A stretch of 64,000 nt of DNA from Eikenella corrodens (lineage in GTDB: Bacteria; Pseudomonadota; Gammaproteobacteria; Burkholderiales; Neisseriaceae). The stretch is taken from the NCBI RefSeq assembly GCF_003990355.1, contig NZ_CP034670.1, forward strand, positions 744,001 to 808,000. The letters are read 5' to 3'. A program made the position numbers and the translations under genes. Below, one piece after another: positions 22,242-30,953 of this stretch (position 1 is the stretch's first letter; every line of letters begins with the position of its first letter). A model generated the notes under the pieces. It was not told where the DNA came from, made no database searches, and worked only from the letters and a program-made list of their open reading frames with translations.

Positions 22242-24443
22242 GTGCTTACATCAGCTTCACAAAACTCCCTACTTTCCGGCCTGAACAATGAGCAACTCTC
22301 TGCGGTAACCTGGCCGGCACAATCTGCTTTGGTGCTGGCTGGTGCTGGTAGCGGTAAAACTAAGGTGCTTACCACACGGATTGCCTGGCTGCTGCATACC
22401 GGTCAGGCCGGCTTGCATTCGGTGATGGCGGTTACGTTCACTAATAAGGCGGCTAAAGAAATGCGTGCTCGGCTCGAAGCCATGTTGCCGCTGAATATCC
22501 GTGCCATGTGGCTGGGCACGTTTCATGGCCTGTGCCACCGATTCCTGCGTTTGCATCACAAAGAAGCTGGTCTGCCAGCTGCCTTCCAGATTTTAGACAG
22601 CAGTGACCAGCTCGCTCTAGCCAAACGCCTGCTCAAAGCTCTCAACATTTCTGAAGAAATCATCGCCCCGCGTGCCTTGCAAGGCTTTATCAACGCGCAA
22701 AAAGAAGCAGGTTTGCGTGCAGCCGTACTGCATGCCAGCAACCCGTTTGAACAGCGCCTGATTGAATGCTATGCCGAATACGATCGTCTGTGTCGGCAGG
22801 AAGGGGTAGCAGATTTTGCCGAACTCATGTTGCGCAGCTATGAAGTGCTGCAAAGCAATGAGATCCTGCGTACTCACTACCAAAACCGCTTCAACCACAT
22901 CTTGGTCGACGAATTCCAAGATACCAACAAACTGCAATACGACTGGCTCAAACTCCTGGCCGGGCAACATACTGCCGTATTTGCTGTGGGCGACGACGAT
23001 CAAAGCATCTACCGTTTCCGTGGCGCGCGCGTGGGCAATATGGCCGATTTCATGCGCGAATTTCAGGTAGCCTCTCCCATTAAGCTGGAGCAGAACTACC
23101 GTTCGGTGGGCAATATCCTTGCTGCGGCCAATGCCGTGATTGCCCATAACGACGGCCGCTTGGGCAAGAACCTGCGCACTGAAGCCGAGCATGGCGAAAA
23201 AATCCGCTTCCTTTCCGCTTTTACCGACAGTGAAGAAGCCGAGTTTGTGGTAGAAGAAATCAAAGCCCTGCACCGCGACGGCATGGATTTGGCACAAACT
23301 GCCGTGCTCTATCGCAGTAACGCCCAGTCGCGCGTTCTCGAGCAAGCCCTGTTCCGTGCCGGCCTGCCCTATAAAATCTATGGCGGCCTGCGCTTTTATG
23401 AGCGGCAGGAGATTAAACACGCACTTGCTTATTTGCGGCTGGCGGTTAACCCCGACGACGATAACGCCCTATTGCGCGTCATCAACGTGCCCGCACGCGG
23501 TATTGGCAGCCGTACGGTGGAAAACATTCAAGCCGCTGCTTCGCAGGAAGGCATACCGCTGTGGCAGGCAGCCTGCCGCGTGGCTGTGAAAAATGGCAAA
23601 GTAGCCGCCTTTGTGCGCTTGATTGAAAGCCTGCGCGGCAGCATTGGCTCAATAGGGCTACCTGAAATTGTGGCCGAGGCCGTACGCAGCAGCGGCCTGT
23701 ATGAGTATTACCAAAACCAAAAAGTCGATCATCAAGACCGCTTAGACAACTTGGACGAACTCATCCGAGCGGCTGAAGAATTCCGCCCTGAAGACAGCAC
23801 GTTTGAAACCCTGCCCGCTGATGCCGCAGAGAGCCCGGCCTTCCCCGTGCTTGCCTTTTTGAGCAATGCTGCGCTTGAATCCGGTGAAAACCAGGCTGCC
23901 GCCGATGAGTCTGCCGTACAGCTAATGACCGTGCATGCCGCTAAAGGGCTGGAATTCGATGCAGTATTTCTCACCGGCATGGAAGAAGGCCGTTTCCCCA
24001 GCGAATTGAGCCTGGCCGAACATGGTGGGCTGGAAGAGGAGCGGCGGCTGATGTATGTGGCCATCACGCGCGCACGGCAGCGGCTCTACATCAGCATGGC
24101 GCAACAGCGGATGTTGCACGGCCAAACCCATTTCGGCACTGTATCGCGCTTTGTGGAGGAAATCCCATCTGATTTGCTGTACTTGCTTACCCCCGTGCTG
24201 AAACCACGCTTCCCCGTGCCCGAAGGCCGGCCCCAACAGAGTAGGGCAGAGTGGGCTGTACCGGTGGCAAAACAGGACTATGACGGCTTCAGCATCGGCC
24301 AAAATGTGCGGCACGCCAAATTCGGTACCGGTGTGATCATTGAAGGAGAACACAAAGCCGACAGCGCCCGCCTTACCATAAACTTCGGCAAGCAGGGCAT
24401 CAAGGTGCTGGACACCAAATTTGCCAAACTGGAAGCCGTGTGA
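22242..24443 (+). CDS. uvrD: DNA helicase II UvrD (UvrD/Rep/PcrA family)
   Basis: The product is about 733 residues from a GTG at 22242. The frame is open back to an ATG at 22098, but that region is IS remnant and precedes the -10 box, and family members begin near LLSGLNNEQLSAV. All superfamily 1 helicase motifs are visible: Walker A AGAGSGKT, DEFQDTN, GDDDQSIYRFRGA, QNYRS and MTVHAAKGLEFD. The C-terminal Tudor-like end (FSIGQNVRHAKFGTGVI) is typical. UvrD unwinds DNA in nucleotide-excision and mismatch repair. An uptake sequence pair follows the stop. Confidence 0.94.
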   Translation: MLTSASQNSLLSGLNNEQLSAVTWPAQSALVLAGAGSGKTKVLTTRIAWLLHTGQAGLHSVMAVTFTNKAAKEMRARLEAMLPLNIRAMWLGTFHGLCHRFLRLHHKEAGLPAAFQILDSSDQLALAKRLLKALNISEEIIAPRALQGFINAQKEAGLRAAVLHASNPFEQRLIECYAEYDRLCRQEGVADFAELMLRSYEVLQSNEILRTHYQNRFNHILVDEFQDTNKLQYDWLKLLAGQHTAVFAVGDDDQSIYRFRGARVGNMADFMREFQVASPIKLEQNYRSVGNILAAANAVIAHNDGRLGKNLRTEAEHGEKIRFLSAFTDSEEAEFVVEEIKALHRDGMDLAQTAVLYRSNAQSRVLEQALFRAGLPYKIYGGLRFYERQEIKHALAYLRLAVNPDDDNALLRVINVPARGIGSRTVENIQAAASQEGIPLWQAACRVAVKNGKVAAFVRLIESLRGSIGSIGLPEIVAEAVRSSGLYEYYQNQKVDHQDRLDNLDELIRAAEEFRPEDSTFETLPADAAESPAFPVLAFLSNAALESGENQAAADESAVQLMTVHAAKGLEFDAVFLTGMEEGRFPSELSLAEHGGLEEERRLMYVAITRARQRLYISMAQQRMLHGQTHFGTVSRFVEEIPSDLLYLLTPVLKPRFPVPEGRPQQSRAEWAVPVAKQDYDGFSIGQNVRHAKFGTGVIIEGEHKADSARLTINFGKQGIKVLDTKFAKLEAV

Positions 24444-24549
24444 GTTTTCAGGTAGCCTTAAGGCTTGAAGCCAATTGCTCAATAGGCTACCTGAAAAACA
24501 TCAGCTTCAACGCAGCTAAAAAATTCCATTGATTATTAAGGAGAACGCC

Positions 24550-24969
24550 ATGTCCGCATACGACAGTAACAACATCTTCGCCAAAATCCTGCGCGGCGAA
24601 ATCCCCAATCATACGGTATATGAAGACGAAAAAGTCCTCGCCTTCCTCGACGTGATGCCGCAGGCGCGTGGCCATGTGTTGGTTGTGCCGAAAACGCAGG
24701 CCGTGGAGCTGAGCGATCTGCCATTAGAATATGCACAAGCCGTGTTTGCCGCTGCCAAGAAAATCATTGCCGCCCAGCGCAAAGTTTTGCAGCGGCACGG
24801 CATCGTGCAAATGCAGCTCAACGGCCAAGAAGCCGGGCAGAGCGTGTTCCATTATCATATGCACCTGATCCCCGGGCATCTGCACGATCTGGAGGAACAT
24901 GAAGATAAAATGGCCGACCACGCCGAATTGGCCGCGCTGGCTGCCAAACTGCGTGAGGCCATAGCGTAG
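24550..24969 (+). CDS. HIT family (histidine triad) nucleotide-binding protein
   Basis: This 139-residue protein has the histidine triad HYHMHLIPG near residue 100 and the family start NNIFAKILRGEIP. HIT proteins hydrolyse or transfer nucleoside monophosphates, for example AMP-lysine. The exact substrate here is unknown. The ATG at 24550 has a strong AAGGAG 8 bp upstream, so an in-frame non-ATG start 21 bp earlier is not used. Confidence 0.9.
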   Translation: MSAYDSNNIFAKILRGEIPNHTVYEDEKVLAFLDVMPQARGHVLVVPKTQAVELSDLPLEYAQAVFAAAKKIIAAQRKVLQRHGIVQMQLNGQEAGQSVFHYHMHLIPGHLHDLEEHEDKMADHAELAALAAKLREAIA

Positions 24970-25043
24970 CCGTGCTCCGTGGCAGTATATCGAAGCAGCG
25001 TCATTAAATCAGTTGCACGTAACACCATGCCTGCGGTAATGCT

Positions 25044-25078
25044 AAAAGGCTACCTGAAAAAGTTTCAGGTAGCCTTTT
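25044..25078. terminator. Uptake-sequence hairpin terminator after the HIT gene
   Basis: A near-perfect palindrome (AAAAGGCTACCTGAAA, short loop, complement) has A and T runs on both sides and can act in both directions. Confidence 0.7.
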
Positions 25079-25099
25079 GAAAGCATCCAGTAAAGCAGA

Positions 25100-25203
25100 T
25101 ATAGTGGATTAACAAAAATCAGGACAAGGCGGCGAGCCGCAGACAGTACACACGTTACGGCAAGGCGAACCAACGCTGTACTGGTTTTTGTTAATTCACT
25201 ATA
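25100..25203. mobile_element. Correia-type miniature element, copy 1 (104 bp)
   Basis: Ends TATAGTGGATTAACAAAAA and the near-complement ending TCACTATA. The interior (CAGGACAAGGCGGCGAGCC, AGACAGTACA, GCTGTACTGG) matches the short form of the neisserial Correia repeat. Two of the other three copies in the window are of the same size. Confidence 0.85.
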
Positions 25204-25308
25204 GATGCAGCAGCAATGTCAGAATCACAGTAGCCCAATCGTCTAACCACAAGGTACCTCTCACGGTATGAGGCTACCTGAAAATTTCAGGTAGCCTTCC
25301 ATAGCAAG

Positions 25309-25911
25309 ATGAAATCCGAACAAGCAGAATCCAACAATCATGAACAGGTTTGGCAGCAAACGGATACCGCCGAACTGAGGCGTAAACTTTTACGCTTTGC
25401 CACCCTGCAGCTACACGATGCCCAATGGGCAGAAGATGTGGTGCAAGACACCATGCTGAAAGCCTTTGCCCGTCGGCAGCAGTTTAAGGCGGATGCACAA
25501 TGGCAAACGTGGGTATTCGCCATTTTGCGCAATACTTTATTAGATAGCCTGCGCAGCCGCAAAAACCAGCTGCAATGGCACGTGAGCAGTGAAGACGAGC
25601 AGTTTCTTGATGCTGTCCGCCAGCAGCAGTTTGACGAGAGCGGCCATTGGACGGGCAGCGCTGCTCCTCAGACATGGGCATCCCCGGAAGACACCATCCG
25701 GCAGCAGGAATTTATGCATACCATGGAATACTGTCTTGAGCACCTGCCGGATAATACCGCGCGGGTATTTATGCTGCGCGAGTGGATGGGGTTGGAAGTG
25801 GCTGAAATCTGCCAGCAAACCGGTATCAGCGCCGACAACTGCTATACCATTCTCTACCGAGCCCGCAACGGCCTGCGTCGCTGCCTGCAAAGCAACTGGT
25901 TAAATGGATAA
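25309..25911 (+). CDS. ECF-type RNA polymerase sigma factor
   Basis: A 200-residue sigma-70 protein with region 2 (AEDVVQDTMLKAFARRQQF, WVFAILRNTLLDSLR) at about 38-85 and region 4 (LPDNTARVFMLREWMGLEV, NCYTILYRARNGLRR) at about 140-195. It has no region 1 or 3, as is typical of ECF factors. The next gene is a Cys-containing anti-sigma protein, the same pairing as the neisserial SigE/MseR unit, which suggests control of an oxidative or methionine-sulfoxide stress regulon. That is inference. An uptake-sequence hairpin lies just upstream, and no strong ribosome-binding site is seen. Confidence 0.88.
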   Translation: MKSEQAESNNHEQVWQQTDTAELRRKLLRFATLQLHDAQWAEDVVQDTMLKAFARRQQFKADAQWQTWVFAILRNTLLDSLRSRKNQLQWHVSSEDEQFLDAVRQQQFDESGHWTGSAAPQTWASPEDTIRQQEFMHTMEYCLEHLPDNTARVFMLREWMGLEVAEICQQTGISADNCYTILYRARNGLRRCLQSNWLNG

Positions 25912-25924
25912 TGAGGGAACGACT

Positions 25925-26113
25925 ATGCTGAAATGCCAACGAGCCGCAGAACTGATTTCGCTGCAACATGACCGCCCCTTGAGCCTTTGGGAGCGTTGGC
26001 AGCTGCGACTGCACCTCCTAGTTTGTTCACCCTGCCAACGCTATCAGAAACAGCTGGACACCATCAGTTTGGCAATGCGCCATGTGCGGCAGAAACAGGC
26101 TGAAGATAAATAG
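25925..26113 (+). CDS. Zinc-finger-type anti-sigma factor, 3' end altered by an IS insertion
   Basis: This is 62 residues from the ATG at 25925 (GAGGGA upstream; an ATG at 25904 overlapping the sigma gene is an alternative). It has a Cys near the start (LKCQRAAELIS) and CSPCQRY, the C-x2-C of the ZAS-type anti-sigma fold. It should hold the upstream ECF factor inactive. The stop codon TAG is formed by T26111 plus the first two bases of the adjoining IS element, so the natural C-terminus may have been longer. The zinc-binding core is intact, so function may remain. Confidence 0.78.
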   Translation: MLKCQRAAELISLQHDRPLSLWERWQLRLHLLVCSPCQRYQKQLDTISLAMRHVRQKQAEDK

Positions 26114-26967
26114 ACCTCTTGCGAAAATATTCATCCCATCGCATTAACCAGTCCTGCAATCAGATTTGCCCTTAACCCGAACCGTTTCCGCCTGTTGCGG
26201 TAAGGCAGCGACAATATTTTGAATATCTTCAGTTTCCTGTTGATGTGCTCGATGACGGTTCTGAGTTTGCCTAACCGCCTGTTCGCCTCTTTATCCTGTT
26301 TGTCCGGCGGATGACGTTTGGATTTCTTTTTCGGGGTCTGTAATCCGGTTTTGGCCAATCCTTGATAACCCTTATCCGCGATGACTATTTTGTAGGGATA
26401 AAGCTCTGCAAGGTGCCTCTTGGCTAAACGCATGTCATGCCGGGCACCCATCCCCGTCCGGATGCTGATGATTTTTTCCGTTTCCCTGCCGTATATGACC
26501 CGGATTTTAACCGTGTGCCGCCTTTTCTTGCCGCTGTAATACTGCCGCTGTTTTTTTGGGACGTTCAATCGGGCTTTCGGTAACGTCAATGATGACCGTT
26601 TGGTCGCCCGGATTCTTGTGCTTTGGCAGGGAGAAGCGTTTGCAACGGATGAGGGCGTCCTCGGTTTTACGGATGGTGCGGCAGACATTGCTTTCGGAAA
26701 GGCCGTAGATGGCGGCCAATTCGAGTTGGGTATGGTAATGGCGCAGATAGCTTAGGGTAAGCAGCAGTTGGTCTGCCAAACCGAGCGTATGCGGCCTGCC
26801 CGACTTGACCTTCCGGCTTTCTGCTTCTGTGGTGACTTGCAGCATTTCGTGAAAAAGGACGGGCGTTACACCTGTGAGCCGTTTGAATTCGCTATCGCTT
26901 CTTTGGATGAGGTTTTCGTATTTCATTTGGGAATGGTAAATTTTCAGGATACTTTCGCAAGAGGTCT
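26112..26967 (-). mobile_element. IS5-family insertion sequence, 856 bp
   Basis: Perfect 15-bp inverted ends (AGACCTCTTGCGAAA at 26112-26126 and its complement at 26953-26967) enclose two overlapping frames of one IS5-type transposase. The flanking bases (AAT on the left, GTT on the right) show no obvious target duplication, so the present junctions may come from a deletion or recombination after insertion. The element separates the anti-sigma gene from a truncated secreted-peptide gene. Confidence 0.88.
26131..26926 (-). pseudogene. IS5-family transposase split by a frameshift in an A7 run
   Basis: Upstream frame 26507-26926 (helix-turn-helix and DVTESPIERPKK, with the first catalytic Asp) and downstream frame ending at 26131 (ADKGYQG, with the second Asp, and RTVIEHINRKLK, with the Glu) make one DDE transposase of about 265 residues if read continuously. 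The frames join at seven A on the coding strand (26551-26557). Six A would give an unbroken ERPKKQRQYYSG, so one extra A has been gained. A +1 or -2 slip, or polymerase slippage, could still make some full-length enzyme. Confidence 0.85.
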
Positions 26968-27077
26968 GTTATTTCCGGCATCTGTTTCCAAGTAGTCCGT
27001 CCCGGCGCATTATGCGCCGCTGCCGACGTGGTGCAGACGGCCAACCCGGCTGCCAGTAATAAGGCATATGACTTCAT
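26968..27077 (-). pseudogene. Small secreted protein gene truncated by the IS element
   Basis: From an ATG at 27077 with a strong AAAGGAGTG ribosome-binding site, a clear signal peptide (MKSYALLLAAGLAVCTTSAA) is followed by only about 15 mature residues before the IS starts. The frame then reads into the IS and stops at 26892, giving a 60-residue chimera. What lay beyond is not recoverable from this window. The product is unrecognised. Confidence 0.65.
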
Positions 27078-27222
27078 CGCTCACTCCTTTTTTAATTAAT
27101 GAGATATTAGGGGTAGACAGGCTATCTATTCCCTGTTTTTAAGTAACATTTTGTTTGCGAAATATATTTAGGATTATTGCACATGACGGATATTGACCTT
27201 GTGGGTTTTGCTGGTTAGTTAC

Positions 27223-28653
27223 CTAATCGCTTATCACCTTAGCTGGTTTGAGCCGGTAGGCGCAGATGATGGTGAGGATGCCTACTGCCAGGGCGAGGCT
27301 CATACTCAGGTGGATGCCGTTGAGCATGGCCTGCTGCGGGCTGCTGCCGCTGGAGAGGCGCTCGCCGATGTTGGTGGTGCCCACAAAGAAGGCTGCGCCG
27401 ATGGCGCCGGCGATGGGGTTGATGGTGGTGATGATGGCGGCGCCGTGCGGGTTGAGGTGTTTGGGCAGGGCGTTGAGGCCGTGGGTTTCGCCGGTGATGC
27501 AGGCGGATACGGACACGGCCATCAGGGCAAACATGGCGGAGAGGGCGGTGGTTTGGGTGTCGATTTTCAGGTAGCCCCACAATACGGCCAGGGCGGCGGT
27601 GAGCATAATGGTGGCGGGCAGCACCACGAAGCGGCCGCCTTTTTTATCCAGCAGTTTGCCAAACAGCGGGGCGGCCAAGGCCTGGGCGATGCTGGCGGGC
27701 ATAAGGATGAGGCCGGTGGCGGTGCCGGAGAGCAGCAGCACTTGCTGGGTGTAGATGGGGATCATCAGTTCGAGGCCGAGGAAGAGGAAACCGGCGCAGG
27801 CGAGGATGGCGAGGCAGAGGCTGAATTGGCGGTATTGCAGGGCACGCAGGTTTAGAAGCGGCGTGGCGATATGGAACTGGCGGCGCACAAACCAGCCGAT
27901 GAGCACCACCGAGCCGGCCAACAGCAGCACGAATTCGGCCGGGGGCAGGCTGGCGAAGTTGCTGCAGGCATACACCAGGCCGCCGAAGCCACCGATGGAG
28001 AGCAGGGCGGAGGGGATGTCGATTTTGGGGCGGATGGTGGGGCTGAGGTTGACGCTGAGATATTTGCCCACGAGAAACATGGCCACGAGCATAAACGGCG
28101 CGGTGGCGGCGAAGATCACACGCCAGTGGGTATGGTCGATGATGATGCCGGAGAGGGTGGGGCCAAGCGCGGGGGCGGCGGTAAACATCATGGTGATTAC
28201 GCCCATGGCTGTGCCGCGCCGGTTGGGCGGGAAGATATTGAGGATGCCGTTAAACAGCAACGGCACGAAGAAGGCGGCGGATATGGCCTGCACCATGCGC
28301 CCGACCAGCAGCACGCCAAAATTGGGCGCGAGGGCGCAAATCAACGAACCGGCGAGGAAGGTGGCTTGGGTGATGAGCACCATTTTGCGGGTTTCGAACC
28401 ATTGGATAACGCCGGCGGTAATCGGCGTGAATGCGCCCATCACCAGGAGAAAGCCGGTGGTGAGCCATTGGGCGGTGGTTTTGTCGATGTGGAAATCGCG
28501 CATGATGGGCGTGAGCGCCACGTTGAGCAGGGTGTCGTTCAGGTAGCCGAAGAAGGCGCCGATAAAGAGCGTGGCCACGATGGTTTTGGCGGGGAAGCCG
28601 GGGCGGTCGGCGAAGTATTCGTGTTGGGTGTCGGCGGAATCGGTGTGTTGCAT
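27223..28653 (-). CDS. MFS multidrug transporter, DHA2 (EmrB/QacA-type)
   Basis: This 476-residue protein has about 14 hydrophobic segments and DHA2 features: GYLNDTLLNVALTPIMRDF in the first helix (family motif D1), a loop 2-3 LLVMGAFTPITAG and LGPTLSGIIIDHTHWRVIF (motif C). It is an inner-membrane proton-driven exporter of drugs or other small molecules; the substrate cannot be told. No membrane-fusion partner is adjacent. An uptake sequence falls near 27566. It stands alone between an IS scar and a HAD gene on the same strand. Confidence 0.9.
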   Translation of the reverse strand: MQHTDSADTQHEYFADRPGFPAKTIVATLFIGAFFGYLNDTLLNVALTPIMRDFHIDKTTAQWLTTGFLLVMGAFTPITAGVIQWFETRKMVLITQATFLAGSLICALAPNFGVLLVGRMVQAISAAFFVPLLFNGILNIFPPNRRGTAMGVITMMFTAAPALGPTLSGIIIDHTHWRVIFAATAPFMLVAMFLVGKYLSVNLSPTIRPKIDIPSALLSIGGFGGLVYACSNFASLPPAEFVLLLAGSVVLIGWFVRRQFHIATPLLNLRALQYRQFSLCLAILACAGFLFLGLELMIPIYTQQVLLLSGTATGLILMPASIAQALAAPLFGKLLDKKGGRFVVLPATIMLTAALAVLWGYLKIDTQTTALSAMFALMAVSVSACITGETHGLNALPKHLNPHGAAIITTINPIAGAIGAAFFVGTTNIGERLSSGSSPQQAMLNGIHLSMSLALAVGILTIICAYRLKPAKVISD

Positions 28654-28765
28654 AGGGCGTTCTTTCTTGTTGTTTGATTATGGCCAAGGGGCTACCTGAA
28701 AGCGTGAGTTTCAGCTGGCTAAATAGGCTACCTGAAACCCAATATTAGAGTGTAAGGGACAGATT

Positions 28766-29416
28766 TTACCTGATTTCGCCAGCCAGAACCTGCAGCTCGC
28801 GCATATCGCGGACGATATGGTCGGCAAAGGGCTGCGGCCGGGCGCGGCTGCCGAACCACACCGTGCGCATGCCCAAAGCTTTGGCCGCTTGCAGATTGGC
28901 CGGGCTGTCGTCCACCAACACGCATTGCTGCGGCGGCACGGCCAGCGCGGCGCACACCATATGGAAGGCCTGCGGCTGCGGCTTGTAGTGCAGGGCAAGG
29001 TCGTCCACGCCGAACAGGGCTTCAAAACGGCTGCCCAGCCGCATGGCTTCGATCAGGGCGCGCACATAAAACGCTGGGCCGTTGGAAAACACGGCTTTGC
29101 GGCCGGGTAGGGCGGCGAGCGCGGTATCGGTGTGCGGCATCGGCTGCAAGGCAGCGATGAGTTCGGGCAGGTGGTGGCTTTGGCACAGGAATTCGGCGGG
29201 GCAGACCTGCGGATGGTGCTGCTGCAAACCGCCGAGCGTGGCGCCGTAGTGCCGCCAATAGTGTTCGCGCAAATCGGAGGCTTCGGGCAGACTCAGGTTC
29301 AGTTTGCGTGCCATGAATTCGGTCATGCGGCGGTTGATGAGGCGGAAAATGCCCGCATCGGCGCGGTGCAGGGTGTCGTCTAGGTCGAACAGCCAAACGG
29401 GCTGGGAGGGCGGCAT
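28766..29416 (-). CDS. HAD-superfamily hydrolase (pyrimidine 5'-nucleotidase type)
   Basis: A 216-residue protein from the ATG at 29416; the open frame extends upstream through an uptake sequence, which is an unlikely coding start. HAD motifs: DLDDTLHRAD (I), VFSNGP (II), a Lys in YKPQPQAF (III) and VDDSPANLQAAKALGM (IV). The WLFDLDDTLH start and the helical cap match the SDT1-like pyrimidine 5'-nucleotidase group, which dephosphorylates nucleoside monophosphates. The substrate is inferred. Confidence 0.82.
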   Translation of the reverse strand: MPPSQPVWLFDLDDTLHRADAGIFRLINRRMTEFMARKLNLSLPEASDLREHYWRHYGATLGGLQQHHPQVCPAEFLCQSHHLPELIAALQPMPHTDTALAALPGRKAVFSNGPAFYVRALIEAMRLGSRFEALFGVDDLALHYKPQPQAFHMVCAALAVPPQQCVLVDDSPANLQAAKALGMRTVWFGSRARPQPFADHIVRDMRELQVLAGEIR

Positions 29417-29572
29417 GAGGCTACCTGAAAAATAAAAAACCGAATTATATAGCTGCTGCAAATGAGTATTCTACTGCTTTGCCCGCTTGGCCATGCTTGC
29501 CGCTACGGCCTGCTGCCATGCCCAATTTGAATTGGTGGAACTCACACTCCCGCCATCGGGGCGGTTTGCTGC

Positions 29573-29578
29573 TATAAT
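29573..29578 (+). promoter_or_regulatory. -10 box for fba
   Basis: A perfect TATAAT in GCTATAATTTCGC, 41 bp before the fba ATG. AGGAG before the start serves as ribosome-binding site. Confidence 0.5.
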
Positions 29579-29619
29579 TTCGCTGATTTTCACAACCAAT
29601 TATCATTCAGGAGATTGCT

Positions 29620-30687
29620 ATGGCTCTGGTATCCATGCGCCAGCTTTTAGACCACGCCGCCGAACACGGCTACGGCCTGCCCGCTTTTAATGTGAACAAC
29701 TTGGAGCAGATGCGCGCCATCATGGAAGCGGCCGACCAAGTGAACGCGCCCGTTATCGTGCAGGCTTCCGCCGGCGCGCGCAAATATGCCGGCGCCCCCT
29801 TCTTGCGCCACCTGATTTTGGCGGCGGTGGAAGAGTTCCCGCACATTCCCGTGGTGATGCACCAAGACCACGGCGCTTCGCCCGACGTGTGCCAGCGCTC
29901 CATCCAGCTGGGTTTCTCCTCCGTGATGATGGACGGCTCGCTCCTGGCCGACGGCAAAACCCCGTCTTCCTACGAATACAACGTAGACGTTACCCGCACC
30001 GTGGTGAACTTCTCCCATGCCTGCGGCGTGTCGGTGGAAGGCGAAATCGGCGTGTTGGGCAATTTGGAAACCGGCGAAGCGGGCGAAGAAGACGGCGTGG
30101 GCGCGGCGGGCAAATTGAGCCACGACCAAATGCTCACCAGCGTGGAAGACGCCGTGCGCTTCGTGAACGATACCGGTGTGGACGCATTGGCGATTGCCGT
30201 GGGCACCAGCCACGGCGCATACAAATTCACCCGTCCACCCACAGGCGACGTGCTGCGCATCGACCGTATCAAAGAAATCCACGCCGCCCTGCCGAATACG
30301 CATATCGTGATGCACGGCTCCAGCTCGGTGCCGCAGGAATGGCTGAAAGTGATTAACGAGTACGGCGGCGGCATCGGCGAAACCTACGGCGTGCCGGTGG
30401 AAGAAATCGTGGAAGGCATCAAACACGGCGTGCGCAAAGTCAATATCGACACCGACCTGCGCCTGGCCAGCACAGGGGCAATCCGCAAATTCTTAGCCGA
30501 AAACCCTGCCGAATTCGATCCGCGCAAATACCTGGCCAAAACCATCGAAGCCATGAAAGGCATCTGCCTGGCTCGTTATCAGGCCTTCGGCTGCGAAGGC
30601 ATGGCCGATAAAATCAAACCGATTTCGTTGGAAAAAATGGCCACCCGTTATGCTAAAGGCGAGCTGAACCAAGTGGTGGCGAAGTAA
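29620..30687 (+). CDS. fba: Class II fructose-1,6-bisphosphate aldolase
   Basis: A 355-residue zinc aldolase with the N-terminal MRQLLDHAAEHGYGLPAFNV, the zinc-site His in VVMHQDHGAS, and the phosphate-binding GTSHGAYK and HGSSSVP loops. It splits fructose-1,6-bisphosphate into two trioses in central metabolism. It is the only gene of its unit. A shortened Correia-type element begins at the base right after the stop codon, followed by an uptake-sequence hairpin. Confidence 0.96.
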   Translation: MALVSMRQLLDHAAEHGYGLPAFNVNNLEQMRAIMEAADQVNAPVIVQASAGARKYAGAPFLRHLILAAVEEFPHIPVVMHQDHGASPDVCQRSIQLGFSSVMMDGSLLADGKTPSSYEYNVDVTRTVVNFSHACGVSVEGEIGVLGNLETGEAGEEDGVGAAGKLSHDQMLTSVEDAVRFVNDTGVDALAIAVGTSHGAYKFTRPPTGDVLRIDRIKEIHAALPNTHIVMHGSSSVPQEWLKVINEYGGGIGETYGVPVEEIVEGIKHGVRKVNIDTDLRLASTGAIRKFLAENPAEFDPRKYLAKTIEAMKGICLARYQAFGCEGMADKIKPISLEKMATRYAKGELNQVVAK

Positions 30688-30760
30688 TATAGCGGATGCA
30701 ATTTAAATCGAGACCAGGCGGCGAGCCAACGCGGTATCGGTTTAAATGTAATCTGCTATA
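30688..30760. mobile_element. Correia-type miniature element, copy 2 (73 bp, reduced)
   Basis: Ends TATAGCGGATGCAATTTAAA and the near-complement TTTAAATGTAATCTGCTATA, with a shortened core that retains CAGGCGGCGAGCC. It abuts the fba stop directly. Confidence 0.7.
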
Positions 30761-30780
30761 GCTTGATTTGAATGATGCAA

Positions 30781-30811
30781 CAGGCTACCTGAAATAGCTT
30801 CAGGTAGCCTG
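30781..30811. terminator. Uptake-sequence hairpin downstream of fba
   Basis: CAGGCTACCTGAA and its complement around a short loop, followed by GTTTGGTTT. Confidence 0.55.
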
Positions 30812-30916
30812 TTTGGTTTGGGGCAAGAGGCTACCTGAAAAAGCCGAAAGGCAGCCCCAATGCGGTTTCAGGTAGCCTTCTCCGTTGCCCACCATGAATT
30901 TCCCCGCCTCATCCGC

Positions 30917-30922
30917 TATAAT
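30917..30922 (+). promoter_or_regulatory. -10 box for metX-metW
   Basis: A perfect TATAAT in CGCTATAATCCGC, 31 bp before the metX ATG. The same box with the following CCGC recurs before dxs and pseF. Confidence 0.5.
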
Positions 30923-30953
30923 CCGCATAAATTAATCACATCAATTTCTATCT

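Larger units (their letters stand above)
24970..25308. other. Intergenic region with uptake-sequence hairpins and a Correia-type element
   Basis: No gene is seen. It holds a terminator-like hairpin (25044-25078), a 104-bp Correia-type element (25100-25203) and another uptake-sequence hairpin (25271-25297) just before the sigma factor. Confidence 0.8.
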
